NCBI RefSeq assembly: GCF_036884655.1
Contig: NC_088342.1
Location: 13,188,501 to 13,252,500 of the forward strand
Source of the DNA: Musa acuminata AAA Group
Lineage: Eukaryota; Streptophyta; Magnoliopsida; Zingiberales; Musaceae
Reading direction: 5' to 3'
DNA: 64,000 nt
In this document: in pieces, positions 25,978 to 37,993 of the stretch
Layout of the letters: every line of letters starts with the position of its first letter
Numbering within the stretch: position 1 is the stretch's first letter
Position numbers and translations under genes: made by a program
The notes under the pieces: generated by a model
Told to the model about the DNA's origin: nothing
Database searches by the model: none
Seen by the model: only the letters and a program-made list of their open reading frames with translations

Positions 25978-28134
25978 AAAATAAATAAATAAATAAAAGG
26001 GGATCATGCTTTTCTTTTGAAAATGATAATGACAATTGCATGTTTTACGAAAATATAACAAAATGTTAGATTTAAATCTAATGATTAATCCTATGTATGA
26101 TTTTAAGAAAAAATAACGTGTGTCCTGATGATTTCCATATTGCTTTTCGATTTTGATTAAAAATGATTTATGTTTAATGAAGTTATGCTTGATAAAATAA
26201 TATAATGATGATTTGAAGTCATGCTTAATGAGTTTATATTTCGAAACTATGCTTGATGATTTTTGTGATTTATGGCTTATTGATCTTTGTCATAATGAAA
26301 GTTACTTTTTCGGTTTTAAACGATGATGCTTGTTTTTGTTTTCTTTATCTTATCGATTTTTCACTAAGAAATTAATGAAGTTATTTATGTCATTTTGAAT
26401 CTCTTAAAAGTAATTTTGATAATTTGACGATTTGAATTTGAATGAGTTTTATCCAAATCATGATCTTGATTTCTTGGAATTACTTGAGATTTTTTTTTAA
26501 TCAAAATCTCTTCTTTTTACTCCTACGATTTTTCTTGGTATTTTATTTAAAGAGGAGATTTACTATATGAATTATGAGAATTATGATACATGAATCGAGA
26601 TCCTTTATGTTTTCTACCATAACTCTATTTGCTATAAGAAAATTTTTATCTATATCATGATCGATCTTGAATTCTTGGAATCAAAACTTAATATTTTCTT
26701 TATATGAATCAAGACTTTTCATTATTCTCCTATGATTCTACTTGCTATATATTTAAGAGGAGCTTTTCTATATAAATCATGAGATTTCTTATGCATGAAT
26801 CGAGATCATTGATTATTTGTTCTTCTACAATTCTTTTGTTGTTTACTAAAGTGAATATTTTTTTCGGAATTCATGACTTAAAATTTCTATTGAAGATCTT
26901 TTACTATTTAATCTCCTAAGATTTTCTTTTGATTATTTAAGAGGAGATTTGTTAAAATGAATCATGTCTTTTGGTATTCACATGATCTCATCTTTCATGA
27001 TATGATTTTTTATCCTTCATGTGATGATATGAAATTATGCAATACTCATGATATTATGTTGATTCATACAAATGAGAAGTTAAGATCATGCATTGTAGGA
27101 TGTAATGTAATTTGAAATTTTGATACCATCATGATTTGAATTATTTATGATTTGGAATGATGCATACAATACCATGATTTGTTGCTAAAATGATGTATCA
27201 TGAATACTTAAGTATTATGTATGATATGCCATGGTGATGATTTATTTTTGCTATCATGCATGAAGTAAGGATGAAATGTAAGGTTGTAAGGTTTTGAAAT
27301 TGTGCATGTTTTAATTTGAAACTATAATCATGCACAAACATATTGAAATAAGATTGATATTTTACTTTTGTCATGATTTGAAAATTATTGTAAAGGGAAA
27401 AAGAATTACAAAATTGTATTATTCCCTTCTTTTTGACAATAACAAATGGGGAGATAAAATTTGCTAGCTTATACAATTTAAGAAGCAAATCACGCTAGCT
27501 TGCACATCACAAAGAGAGGCAAAACTTGCTAGCTTGCTCATCTCAAAAGATGCAAAAATTTTCCCAACCTTCATATATGTATAAAATTTGCTAGCTTGCA
27601 TGTTCCAAAATTATGTAAAACTTATTAAATTTGCTAGCTTACAAATTGCATGAAAAAAGAACTTACTATCTTGAACATCACCAAAAATTGCTAGCTTACT
27701 TATCTTAAGAAGCAAAAAATGCAAACTTGCAAAATTTACAATCATGCACATCTTTAAAATTAAATGATGATTTGGTGATTATGCATGTTGTAAAGTGATG
27801 AAAAGATTTGCTAGCTTACATGTTGTAAAGTGATGAAAAAAATTGCTAGCTTATATGTTGTAAAACTTGCATATCTCAAACACTTGATAGTTGCACTTTT
27901 CCTTTTTGTTGATGACAAAGGGGGAGAAGTTCTGATGACAATCATGCATGGAATGACATATTAAAATTTTGATTATGCATAATTTTATGATGATATATTG
28001 CTTGAATTCATGATTAAATTTGTCTTGCCTTGAATTCAATTTGAATTAAAGGTTTTTATCAATATGACATATTGATAGGGGGAGTTAAGGTTAACTCCAT
28101 CATCAATTGGTTGTCATCATAAAAAAGGAGGAGA
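25978..28134 (+). mobile_element. Non-coding spacer and polypurine tract of gag-only element
   Basis: AT-rich spacer homologous to 3928-6791, with imperfect internal repeats (TTGCTAGCTTGCATGTT-like phrases at 27519-27860) and repeated purine tracts near 27447 and 27919. It ends in a polypurine tract just before the LTR start at 28135. Confidence 0.6.
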
Positions 28135-28824
28135 TTATTGAATCTCGGATTTTGATGATGAAACCAATTGATAGTATTTATGATTTGATCTGTGTTTTGA
28201 GTGACGCAGGAAGCTTCGATCAGAGAGAGACAATTAAAGTAGGAAGAATCATGTTGGACCGGAGTAGAACATGTCAGAAGATTGAACGTCGAGCCGGAGG
28301 ATCGATCGACGTATCGGCATAAGGCTTCGGGCCATGAGTTCGGGCATCGGGCTAATAAGAGTGAAAATTGCGCCAAGGATATCGGAGTTGCGGAGGTCAA
28401 CTAGTTGATTGGGCAATAGGCCGCAAGAGAGGATGATGCGCCGAAGATTCAGACGAAGCGCCGATAAACCAATGACATGCCAGACAACATTTGATTTGCT
28501 TTATAATAATTGTCTAGATCGAAGTAGGTTTTAAGTGTGCAGGATTAACTACGATAGTGATCAAAGCATGAAGCAAAATGAAGTCTCGAAGTCAAGAACG
28601 AGATTTTGTTGGGAGTTCGAGAGTAAGTCGGAAGTCCGGATGTTCGTCGGGAGTTCTGCCAGAATTGATCGAGAAGTCCAAGAGCTTGCCAAAGAAGCTC
28701 GTCGGAACTCGCCAAGAAGATCGTCGGGAAGTCTAGGAGCTTACCGGGAGTCCGCTGGAACATTACCGAGAGATCATCGGAAGTTCGCTAGAAGATGTTT
28801 AAGTCCGACTCGATCCTAACATCA
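28135..28824 (+). mobile_element. Truncated LTR of gag-only element
   Basis: It begins TTATTGAATCTCGG, matching the start of the 6792-8490 LTR, and follows that LTR for about 680 bases before stopping abruptly at the right direct repeat. The distal kilobase, including the 62-bp repeat block and TATA motif, is missing. Confidence 0.65.
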
Positions 28825-29590
28825 TGTTCAAATGGTCTAATAAAATAAAGACTAAGAAGTATGTGCTCATATTCGAGTACTAGAGAATATAACCAGTAAG
28901 ATGTTTAAGTCCAAATTTGAAAGGAAAATTCTTGATTTGAACTATGTCATGTTGAAGTCCATTATCACCTGTTTCAAATTTGTCTCCTTTGCCTATGTTT
29001 ACATGAAGCGACCATACATGCAAGTGAAGCTTTATTGTCGAGGCTTTTTCTTTTTTATTGAAGTCTAGGCTTAGAGTGGAAGGAGAGTGTTTTGAAGAGG
29101 TCCATCAACTGTAAACTATAGAGATAAATCACTTATTTTGATATTAGAAAGAAGCCCTTCTATAATATTTCTGTTAAGAGATTTTTATCTATTACAGATC
29201 ACTTTTCTTCAGTAATTCTGAAATTAAGCAACTGTTTAAAGGGTCAATTTATTTAGTGACTGAAGTCAACCTTCTAGTTGCATATTGAGTATCTTGTCCT
29301 TGTTTGTTACTGATGCTTATGTGCCATGGATTTTTCTGTGGTACCACTCACTATATGTTAGAGGTTGGCTTGAGGATGACCTAGCTATACATTGGCATGA
29401 GTAAGTTCAGCATTAAAAATTTTTTATATACGGATTGTGTTGCATTTTAGAGCAAGTCCATCATAGTAAATTTGCATAAAAGATCATATCCTTTTCTTAG
29501 TTCTTATCTACACCTGTCAATACTTCTTCATTGTGTGGGCTGACATACTTTGGTGCCTAGGTCAGTAGTTGGTGCTTCACTCTCTTGTTT
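28825..29590. repeat. Long direct repeat, right copy
   Basis: Second copy of 24231-24996, the same length to within a base or two and differing at scattered single positions. It joins ordinary intron sequence at 29591. Confidence 0.85.
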
Positions 29591-31340
29591 AAGAAACAAA
29601 ATCTTCAGGCCATTCATCAATTGGATATGACAAGGGAGACTCAGTTTTCAAGCTACAAATAGCATATCTGCTAGGTAGTTGGAAGTAATGGTAGCTAGAC
29701 TTGAGTACTAGAAGATTTAGTATACTCTCATTGAAATAAGCATAAAATGTTTACACTGTCTGTATAATATTATATCAAATTGTATACCATCTGTATAACA
29801 TTACATCTCAGCTGGCAATAAACCAGCATGCAACAGTCAAATGTTTGTGCAATAAAATTTAAGCTTGGATCATGTTAATACATGATGTGACTATTTTGTC
29901 TGAGGCTGGCTGATACGAACAAAGCAAGGTGCATGCCTGCATCCTTGTTCTTGCTTCCTATTGCATGATTGGCCCTATGCTAGTTTCTAATGCTCTTGCT
30001 ACCAGTTTTAACTCAAATCTTATGTTGGTTGAAGAATGAGTTAATCCTTTTCATTATCATTGTTGTATACAGAATTTGCTTCTTTCTCTGTGGTTGGTCA
30101 GCTTTTCCACATTCCTTGCTACTGCTTGCTGATTTTGTTTGTTTATTTAGAAGTAAGAAAGATCTAAGGTTCAGGCAGATGTCTGGTCCAGCTCTAGTAA
30201 TTTTAATTATTATTCTTTCTACTAGCTGGGTATAAATATTTTCTTTTAATCCTAGACAAAGTGCATTTTCATTGCATTAATGTATTTTTCATCCTTCTCT
30301 TGATTGATGGAGCTCTATTGTATAGTAATGCACATATCAATATCTCAGACCCTCAGTGGGACAGCCTATCATATGAAACACGAATACAGTGCTCCAATGT
30401 ATCTCGTCATACTGGAAAAGAATAAAATATACTTATATCTTCCAAAGTTTCTCCATGGATCTGCATCATCAGAAGCCAATACTTAGCCTGATATGCAAAA
30501 ATTTGTGTTACATAAAGATATTCATATGTGAGTAGACCACAGAAACGAGTTTCTCTGAGCTGCTACTGTGAAATACCAAGCTCATTATTCTGCCATTCAA
30601 TGATAACACTTGTTTCCTTAAATTTCCTTGTAATCGTGCTTGTAATTTCCACAGTAACTATGCTTCCTAACATGTTTCTACCTCTTGTACACCATTAATG
30701 GTGTGGAATTATGGTTGGAAACTTTTCCTAAGTTACCTAATCACTAGCATTGTTTGCTTTGCTTTTGCATGTCCATGTTGACAGCTTGTTGAGCAAATGC
30801 CATGTCACATGTTCATATCGTTGTTCAGGAGTTTGCACGAATCAGTGCCTTGGGTCAGTACCCTATTAGCATGGAATGTTTTGATATGTATAGCTCGACG
30901 TGACTGGTAGACAACCCATCATGGGCAAGTCATACTTCCATCTGTATTATGGATATATGTTATTGATAAATCGTTCAAAAATTATCACAAAACCAAGCAT
31001 GTCTAATTTTTTTCAGTTATTTATAAATTTTTGTAGTTTTGGTCTGAGATCCTTATCAGCATACCAACACATGATATGCTTGCATACCAGTTGGCATAAA
31101 CCAAAGAGAAAGAGGGACTGATGATGATGGTGATGATAATGTAATTGCTGAACAATTATAACTTTATATTTCTGAACAAATTGTATGGCATGCATGTGAT
31201 TGCTGCTACTTGGTTCACTCATTATCATTTTCCTTATGCAAATTAATCCAAGGACATTGATATAATGTTTGTAGTCTTGGTCTGGGATCTGTATCAGTAT
31301 ACTAACACATGATATGTCTGCATACCAGTTGGTCTAAACC

Positions 31341-31342
31341 AA

Positions 31343-31369
<27 letters not shown>
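31341..31369. repeat. (GA)n microsatellite
   Basis: GAGA run within a purine-rich stretch of the last ARF intron. Confidence 0.85.
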
Positions 31370-31374
<5 letters not shown>

Positions 31375-32272
31375 GGATGAGGAGTAGGAAAAGAGGTGCA
31401 GAAGCAAGATGAGGACAAGAGGGAAGGAGAGAGGGACAATGAGGAGTAAAGGACTGTTGACAGTCAACAGATGCCTAGAGTAAACATAAAAAATAAAAAT
31501 AAAAAACTAATATTGCACTGTATTGGGCGAAATTCTCATTCCAGGTTGGACATATAAATCCCATTCAATGCATACTAGTCCAACTGGCTTTTAAACCTTG
31601 GTCTAGATGCATTGTATTAATATGCTACTCAGCATGGTTGACCCGCAGTTGTGGGTCGTTGGACACATGCGCACATTTATTTTATTTTATTTTTATTTTG
31701 TCCATATTTCTCTTGATATTCTTTCAAGGCCAGCTGCATGTTGCTTTTTCAATTAGTGAAACTGAATTGGACCCCATCATACCATTCTAGTATTCTCATG
31801 TTACCAGTGTACAAGAAATTTTCATGCTTTATGGATTATTTAGAAGCAATAAATAAATCACAGTGTAATACTAGCAAAAACATAGATTGTAATTGAGTAG
31901 TTTCATGAACCGGTATATTCAATTATCCATAGGGACAGTTCTTGCTCCAAATTTATGTATCTGAGAGAATGGAAGAAAATGCGTCAGCATCTATATTTAT
32001 CTTGAGTTTAAAGTTGTTTCTGTCATATGAGACTGGCCAGGATGAAACTAATTCTTTTAATGTTTAACTGGCCATTTGACTTTTCAATGCAGGTCATTCG
32101 TGAATAACGTCTGGTACATCAAAATACTTTCACCTGAGGATATGCTGAAAATGGGAAAACAGGGAGTTGAATCTTTTTGTTAATCCCTCTAGAAATTCAG
32201 GGAACAAGTGAGGGTATGTTCTGTAGACAAGTTCTATTTCATGTTGTTTGTGAATTCAGGTCATTTGTGAAA

Positions 32273-32443
32273 TTTGGCTTTTCAATGCAGGTCATTTGTG
32301 GATAACGTCTAGCATATCAAGATACTTTCAACTGAGGAGGTGCTGAAAATTTGAAAACAGGGAATTGAATCTTTCTATTAATCCCTCTTGAAATTCAAGG
32401 AACAAGCAAGGGTATGTTCTATAGATGAATTATATTTCATGTT
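32273..32443 (+). pseudogene. Tandem duplicate of the last ARF exon, degenerate
   Basis: An acceptor (TTTTCAATGCAG) and exon-like sequence starting at 32293 repeat the last ARF exon at 32093, exactly 200 bases downstream. The copy reads Phe-Val-Asp-Asn-Val, then TAG where the first copy has a Trp codon, and a second in-frame stop (TGA) where the first copy has Gly. Both copies also share the downstream phrase GGGTATGTTCT, so part of the 3' untranslated sequence was duplicated too. Confidence 0.8.
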
Positions 32444-33055
32444 AAATAAAAGAAATTACTAAAGCTCTCTTTCTGCTTTAAATTGTTCTTGTGTGGTGTC
32501 ATTGTTAGTTGTACTACCTATGGAAATAGACTTGAGAATATAGGAATGTTCCAAGTGTCTTCATACTTGTAAATTTTTTGTGTGTCTCAGTTGGTCTAGA
32601 TAGGGAAATCAATGGGTTTTGGCATCTTGCAAGGTGTTATGGTTTCAAGATCGCTATATGATAGGAGTCCACTACATGAGCTTCATGTCCAAAACCCACT
32701 GATTCAGGAAATTACATGGGATTATTTTGGTGTATACAATTGAGAATTTATTTAACAAAATTGTTAATTATGCAAATATTATCAAAGCTAAGAGGTTCTT
32801 CTTCGGAGATGATCTCATATACATGATTGTCAACCCTTGTTCCTAATCTTATGGGGGTTTGCTGCATGGTCCCTTTTTCCCTTAATTTAGCTTTGTGAAG
32901 TGACATTCTATATGATGATCCAAATAAATCTTGGCCATCTTATAGGTGTCTTTTTTGCAAGGATTGAAATATCATATCATACCGGAGTTTCGAGATTCGC
33001 TCAGTATAGTACGGTACTGTATATCGAGCGATATATTTCGGTATACCGCTCGGTG

Positions 33056-33088
33056 TGTGCGCGCGCGCGCGCGCGTGCATGCGTGCGT
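33056..33088. repeat. (GC/GT)n alternating run
   Basis: GTGCGCGCGCGCGCGCG followed by TGCATGCGTGCGTGT. Strictly alternating purine-pyrimidine sequence of this kind can adopt Z-DNA. Confidence 0.85.
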
Positions 33089-36031
33089 GTACTGGCAGAC
33101 TGGTACCAGCAGTATTATTTGAAATTGAAGACCTTGCTTCTTTAGTTCTCTCCCTATATTTTACCTCTAATATGAAACAGATTCATATACTCATTTTAAA
33201 ATCTATGCTTGAGGATTTGTATGTAGAATATCCTAATAATGCTAGATACAAATGTGCAATAGATGTTTATATCAAAGATGGTGCTACTAGTTTGCCATTT
33301 CTTTTGCTTTTGGATTTCATCCTTATTCTGAATTATTTGTGTTCAGTTGCATGAATTCCTTCACTTGTTTAGTTTTGCAAAGGAAGCATTCATTGAGATA
33401 CTAAAATCCTGTCTCTTTTACTTCTAGTTAGAATAATTTCATATTCCATTGGCTCACTTTTGGCCTTGTGTTAACCATGTTAGAGAATTTCATTTTGGTC
33501 TTCACCAGTGATACTTCAATTACAAATATTCTATATAAAACCTTTATTATAGTGCTAGTCATCCATGACATCCTCAACTAGTCTCTAGATAATGTTGTCC
33601 TGTATGGTCATTATCTTGTTTTTCGAGGCATTTACATCAATAAACACCTGTTTTCCTGTGCTAGTTGTTGAAAGGCGATGATCACTCCACTTTCCGCTCG
33701 ACATTCAAAATCTATGATAGACAAAAGATAGATGAATGAGATTTTTTATCATAGCGAAGAAGCTGAGACCTAAGATAAAGTCTCTTCACCTTAGATGAAT
33801 GAGTTTATGTGGTAATGCAATGCTCACTCATAAGAAGACTAGGCTAGGCTCGAATAGCAGGGAAGAAAAGCTCTTTGGACTAGCAAAAGCAGATGCCTTG
33901 CTTACTTTGAATCGAATTATTCTATGAAAAGAGGGGATGCTCCCTCGTTCACATCTTTGTGACGGTCAGTGGCTACCTTTTTAAGTTCAAAAAAAAACAT
34001 CTTCAGTACATTTTAATAGCCTTCTCTAGTGTTAAAATTGATATTAGGCTCTTGAGATTTGCTTTAGTAATTGACTTTATTTCTTTGGTTTTATCTATAG
34101 TCTCATAAATATATTTAATTGTTGATTTTTATTGTAAATATAATCCGTAGGTTATATCCATAGCTTTTCTCGTTATCTGCAAGTTGTAAACTCGAACAAG
34201 AGTACCCATCACTTTTAATGCATATATCATATGATTCCAAAATGATGATACCAAGATAATATCACTGACTCGTCTTTCGCATCTTTGTCCTTTTGCTTTT
34301 CACATCTTTTGTCCATTTATTTAGCATATCTCTTCGAGGTAAACATATTTGTAAGGTTGTGCTTTTGTCTTTGTATAATTTATATACTTAATAATGTTAG
34401 AAATGAAGTAGCAAATCACGTGATATCAATTGATTCTTTGATCATGTTCAAGGTCTCAATATGATTATATATAAATCGAACAACAAATGTTGCATGGGTT
34501 TTCTTGATTTTTACATTCTTTCCAATATCCTTTGACATTAGATCAAATACAATGTGTCACTTGTGAAGTCCAACATAAGTGTGGGTTTTTTGGCTCGGAG
34601 TAATTTATCTAAAAGAGAGAAAAATAAAATTATTAAGACAGTTGCTTCCATTTAATTAAAAATTTAGAACATTCAAAGGAAAAGTCTTATGGACTAAAAC
34701 ATAATTGCTTATAACTTGAACAACATTTTGTTCCATAATTTCAAGCAACTCAAATGTTTTTCACAAACATGATTCCTAAAAGATAGTTGACCATAAAATT
34801 GATTATGCTCCTTTGTCCGCTATCATAAGGTACAAACATATGATAATATAGCAACCATAGTTTGCTCATGCATCCTCGTGACTCTCATTTGTGTAATCCA
34901 ACTCTCTTTTCAGCAATGAAACTCTTATCTTGGAGGTTTAATTAAGGACTATATCTTCATGATAACTTATCTCCTACAAATATCCGAATTCAAGCTTCAT
35001 AACTGAATAAAACCATTTTGTATAAGAAAAGATGAAATAGTAGTGATGCTGCTGTTAATCTGGAATCTCACTCTCGGATTTTAGACTGGAGGTTGAATCG
35101 AAACTCTTGGTAGGCTCAGTAGTGGGGTCAGTGATGACTTTTCAGCTCAATCAGATCAAGAAAAACTTTTGGAAACCTTTTGTTGACACACAGAGTGCTA
35201 GTATAATAAGATCGACCAAGGAAAATTAATGTTAATTTACCTTGTTCGTGCTTGATCGTAATGCTTCTGGTGGATATCCTTGCAGGTTTCCCTCTTTTCG
35301 GCTCTCAACTGGTGCTCCTTATAGACACTCCTAGCATGATTTTGTTGTTCTCAGATTCAGTATGATCTGCAAGATGACCGATAATATGCAATTTGATGGT
35401 ATTTGGTCTCTTCCACCAGATATAAACTGGATATTTTGCTGCTAATCTAAATTAACTATGATTGTAACTATACTTCAGAGTACATCGAGATGCTTGAACA
35501 AGTATTATTTTGGCTTGTTTCCTGTGCGACTACTTGTTATGAATAGCAACTTTTGTCCAGCTAGTTCAAACTTGTCTGCGATAATATCCTTTTCTCCTCG
35601 TTTGAGGTTCTCATCTTATATCTTCTGTTTGATTTGGTGGTGACATGTCAATTGAACTATCCTGATGGTGAAGCTATCGAGTACTCGCCTATGCTGTGTT
35701 GATGCTTACTAGGATCCTAAAGATTCCCTGGTAATATTTTGATCGAGCTGAACCAAACTATGGCATCGCCCACCAAGCCGACATTTGACGTTGCTCTTTA
35801 TCTTAGATGCCAACTGTTTTTGGGTACATCTATTTTTGTTTTGAGTTCTTTGCATTCAAAGAATAAATATCGATCTATTTTTTTCTATTATAGTAGTTGT
35901 GTTATGCAAAGAGATAAGGCTGCTAAAATGCAACCTATTTATAGGCCGATTGGGTTTCAAGTTTTACCTACTTGATTAGGTATTTGTACTACATTTAATC
36001 GGTAATTAACGTAAAATCAATAACCTCTTAC

Positions 36032-36032
<1 letters not shown>

Positions 36033-36060
<28 letters not shown>
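36033..36060. repeat. (AT)n microsatellite
   Basis: Perfect AT run of about 14 units. Confidence 0.9.
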
Positions 36061-36062
<2 letters not shown>

Positions 36063-36625
36063 AATATCACATCATAATACTAATTAATCTATATGTATAT
36101 TATGTGCATGTGCAGCTGTGTCCTGAGGCAAGGAGAGAAGGAAACAGTCCCCACAGCAACACCAGGATCAATCGCCATCATCGTCTTCTTCTTTTGATCT
36201 AACTTTCTGAAGATGTGCTACAGGAGAGAAAGGACAGCAAGGGAAACAATTTCCTCTGAACCAGGAGACCCCATGATGGCGCTGTACGTGGAGGCGAAGG
36301 TGGATTCTGTTCAAAAGCCTTCCCCCTTTGCTCTCATTGAAAGGCGACGAAGGTGGCAGATAAAGGAGGCACCGTCATCATGATGGCGAGGAGAGCTGCC
36401 TTTTGCAGCCATGCATGCATTGGCTTCCTCCTCGGTGGGGTCTCCGGTGGCGCCCCCGCGCCAGCTGTGTGATCCATGCCCTCCTCCTCCCCCTTCTCCT
36501 CCTCCTCGTCTCCTGCCGGGCACCCTCCTTAGGTGGCTGCACCCCCTATGCTTCCCTCCACACGTGATCCTGCTCCCACACCACCTCCTTTTCTTCTCTC
36601 TATATTCCAAAATCCCCACCCCCCA

Positions 36626-36659
<34 letters not shown>

Positions 36660-37943
36660 GACACACGCACATCCTGTATGCGCGCAGGAGGAATGGGGCA
36701 CCGTGAAGCCATCGATTCGTCCTTTGATCGTTCTATTGGAGCAGCATGCAATCTTTCTCGCTCTTCTCTCTTTTCAGGAGGTGTTAATGGCGGACAGGAG
36801 TTCTTGGCCCACCACTTTGGGAGTTCACGAATGGTTCACGCCGAGATACTGAGGGCGGTGAGCTTACCGCGGTCACGGAGGAGGTGACGGACTACGGGCC
36901 TGCAGTGGATCCGATGTATGGTTTAACGTAGGCAACATCGGGGTCTGAGCCAATGCATGCTCCTCGGGATCTGGTCCCGGAGTTCAATATTAGTACTCAT
37001 TCCAGTAAGTTTCTTTCAAACTTGAAATTGATTTTTATTTGCCATGAAATGTTATTATTTTAATCCATTCTTAACATAGATTTTATCTTACAAAAAAAAA
37101 AGAAGTCAAATTGCTGTCCTAATAACACCAAAAATACACCAACGGCAATTTTATCTTAACATAGATTTTGGTCGTTCCTAACAAACAATTTCCAGAATGA
37201 TTATTTTTGTTTTGATTGGGTTGACAAGATTCTATCATCGGCAAGACATATCTATTCATGCACATTTAAATGTCCAACAACCATTATCGACCATCACAGT
37301 GTATTAATCATGTCGAATTTGACCAAATATTGTTGATGGGCCCAACGAAGTATGTCGGATAATATCAACTCTACTCATTTACTGTCCTTTTTATATCTGG
37401 GAAAGACTTTTTTTTTTTGTGATTTAAGGTTAAGATGCATTTTAAATGTTTTTAAAGATATTATTTATACAATTAATGTCCTGAAAGCTCCATCTGAAGA
37501 TGAGAACTGAAACAATGGCATATTACATGACAGGATGCATGTACGAGACACGACAGCTTTACGTAGTCAACCTCACTGCATCACCGTAATGATAACCCAC
37601 CAACACCACCCGAGCAATGCAGAGAACGATGTAGGAAGGGGAGAACTCGGAAGAGGAAAGGGGGGGGAGTGTGGAAGGAGGGAGGGAGTCAAAGGCGAAG
37701 CATATCGAGGAGCCATTGAATGCGGTTGCTGGGAGTCTTCTCATGCACTCCCGCTGCTGCACACTTAGAAGTGAAATCCCGGCGTCCCTGCGGCCTACTG
37801 TTGCCCTCTTTGTTTCCTTCTTCTCTCTTTCTGTGGAACTTGTCCGGAGAGGACAGGAAATAATTGCTCGCAAATTTGGATCGCTCTGCCGTCCTCGCCA
37901 CCATCATTCCATCTGCAGCAATTCCCATCATTCCTTCTGCCAC

Positions 37944-37948
<5 letters not shown>

Positions 37949-37991
<43 letters not shown>
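37949..37991. repeat. (TC)n microsatellite
   Basis: About 20 TC units. Confidence 0.9.

Positions 37992-37993
<2 letters not shown>

Larger units (their letters stand above)
22729..32092 (+). other. Giant last intron of the ARF locus (9.36 kb)
   Basis: Donor GTAAGA follows the codons for Asp-Asp-Pro-Trp-Glu and acceptor TGCAG precedes the codons for Ser-Phe-Val-Asn-Asn-Val, so the PB1 domain is split at the usual ARF position. In most ARF genes this intron is short. Here it contains a 49-bp tandem repeat, two 766-bp direct repeats and a truncated gag element between them. From 29591 to 32092 I see no gene, only AT-rich sequence and a GA microsatellite at about 31341-31369. Confidence 0.8.
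15859..32183 (+). pseudogene. Auxin response factor, ARF6/ARF8-type, disabled copy
   Basis: ARFs bind auxin-response elements in the nucleus through a B3 domain and pair with Aux/IAA proteins through a C-terminal PB1 domain. Coding exons: 15859-15901, 15990-16104, 16194-16292, 16374-16430, 16520-16675, 16773-16857, 19140-19230, 19348-19515, 19581-19701, 19918-19992, 20832-20973, 21362-22216, 22283-22317, 22538-22728, 32093-32183; all introns are GT-AG. B3 signatures ([37 protein letters not shown]) and the ancillary domain are clear. A Gln-rich 280-residue middle region marks an activator-type ARF, and the PB1 end keeps Lys (VYKSGS) and the acidic DGENDV motif. Disabling changes: one base lost at about 16031 (Cys codon of WHACAGP), TAG at 16257-16259 where the family has Gln, two bases lost at 19642-19645, one base lost at 19921/19922. 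The family's RHIFRG reads RHIFGG. A sequencing-error origin is possible but unlikely for four separate lesions. Confidence 0.85.
32444..36100. other. Intergenic, no gene recognised
   Basis: AT-rich sequence with scattered short frames. The only notable structures are an alternating purine-pyrimidine run at 33056-33088 and a TA run at 36033-36060. Sequence near 33000-33055 (repeated CGGTAT/ATACCG elements) looks like a dispersed repeat. Confidence 0.5.

Noticed and set aside
24231..29590. The 766-bp direct repeats as LTRs of one element
   Set aside because: No TG...CA ends, primer binding site or polypurine tract. The enclosed element has its own LTR start and a gag lacking its N-terminus.
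32093..32183. ARF last exon as a separate small gene
   Set aside because: Its phase and sequence continue exactly from the donor at 22728, so it belongs to the ARF locus.
36411..36887. 158-codon frame as a gene
   Set aside because: Pro/Ser/Leu-rich with CT and CA repeats inside; no recognisable family and no partner exons.
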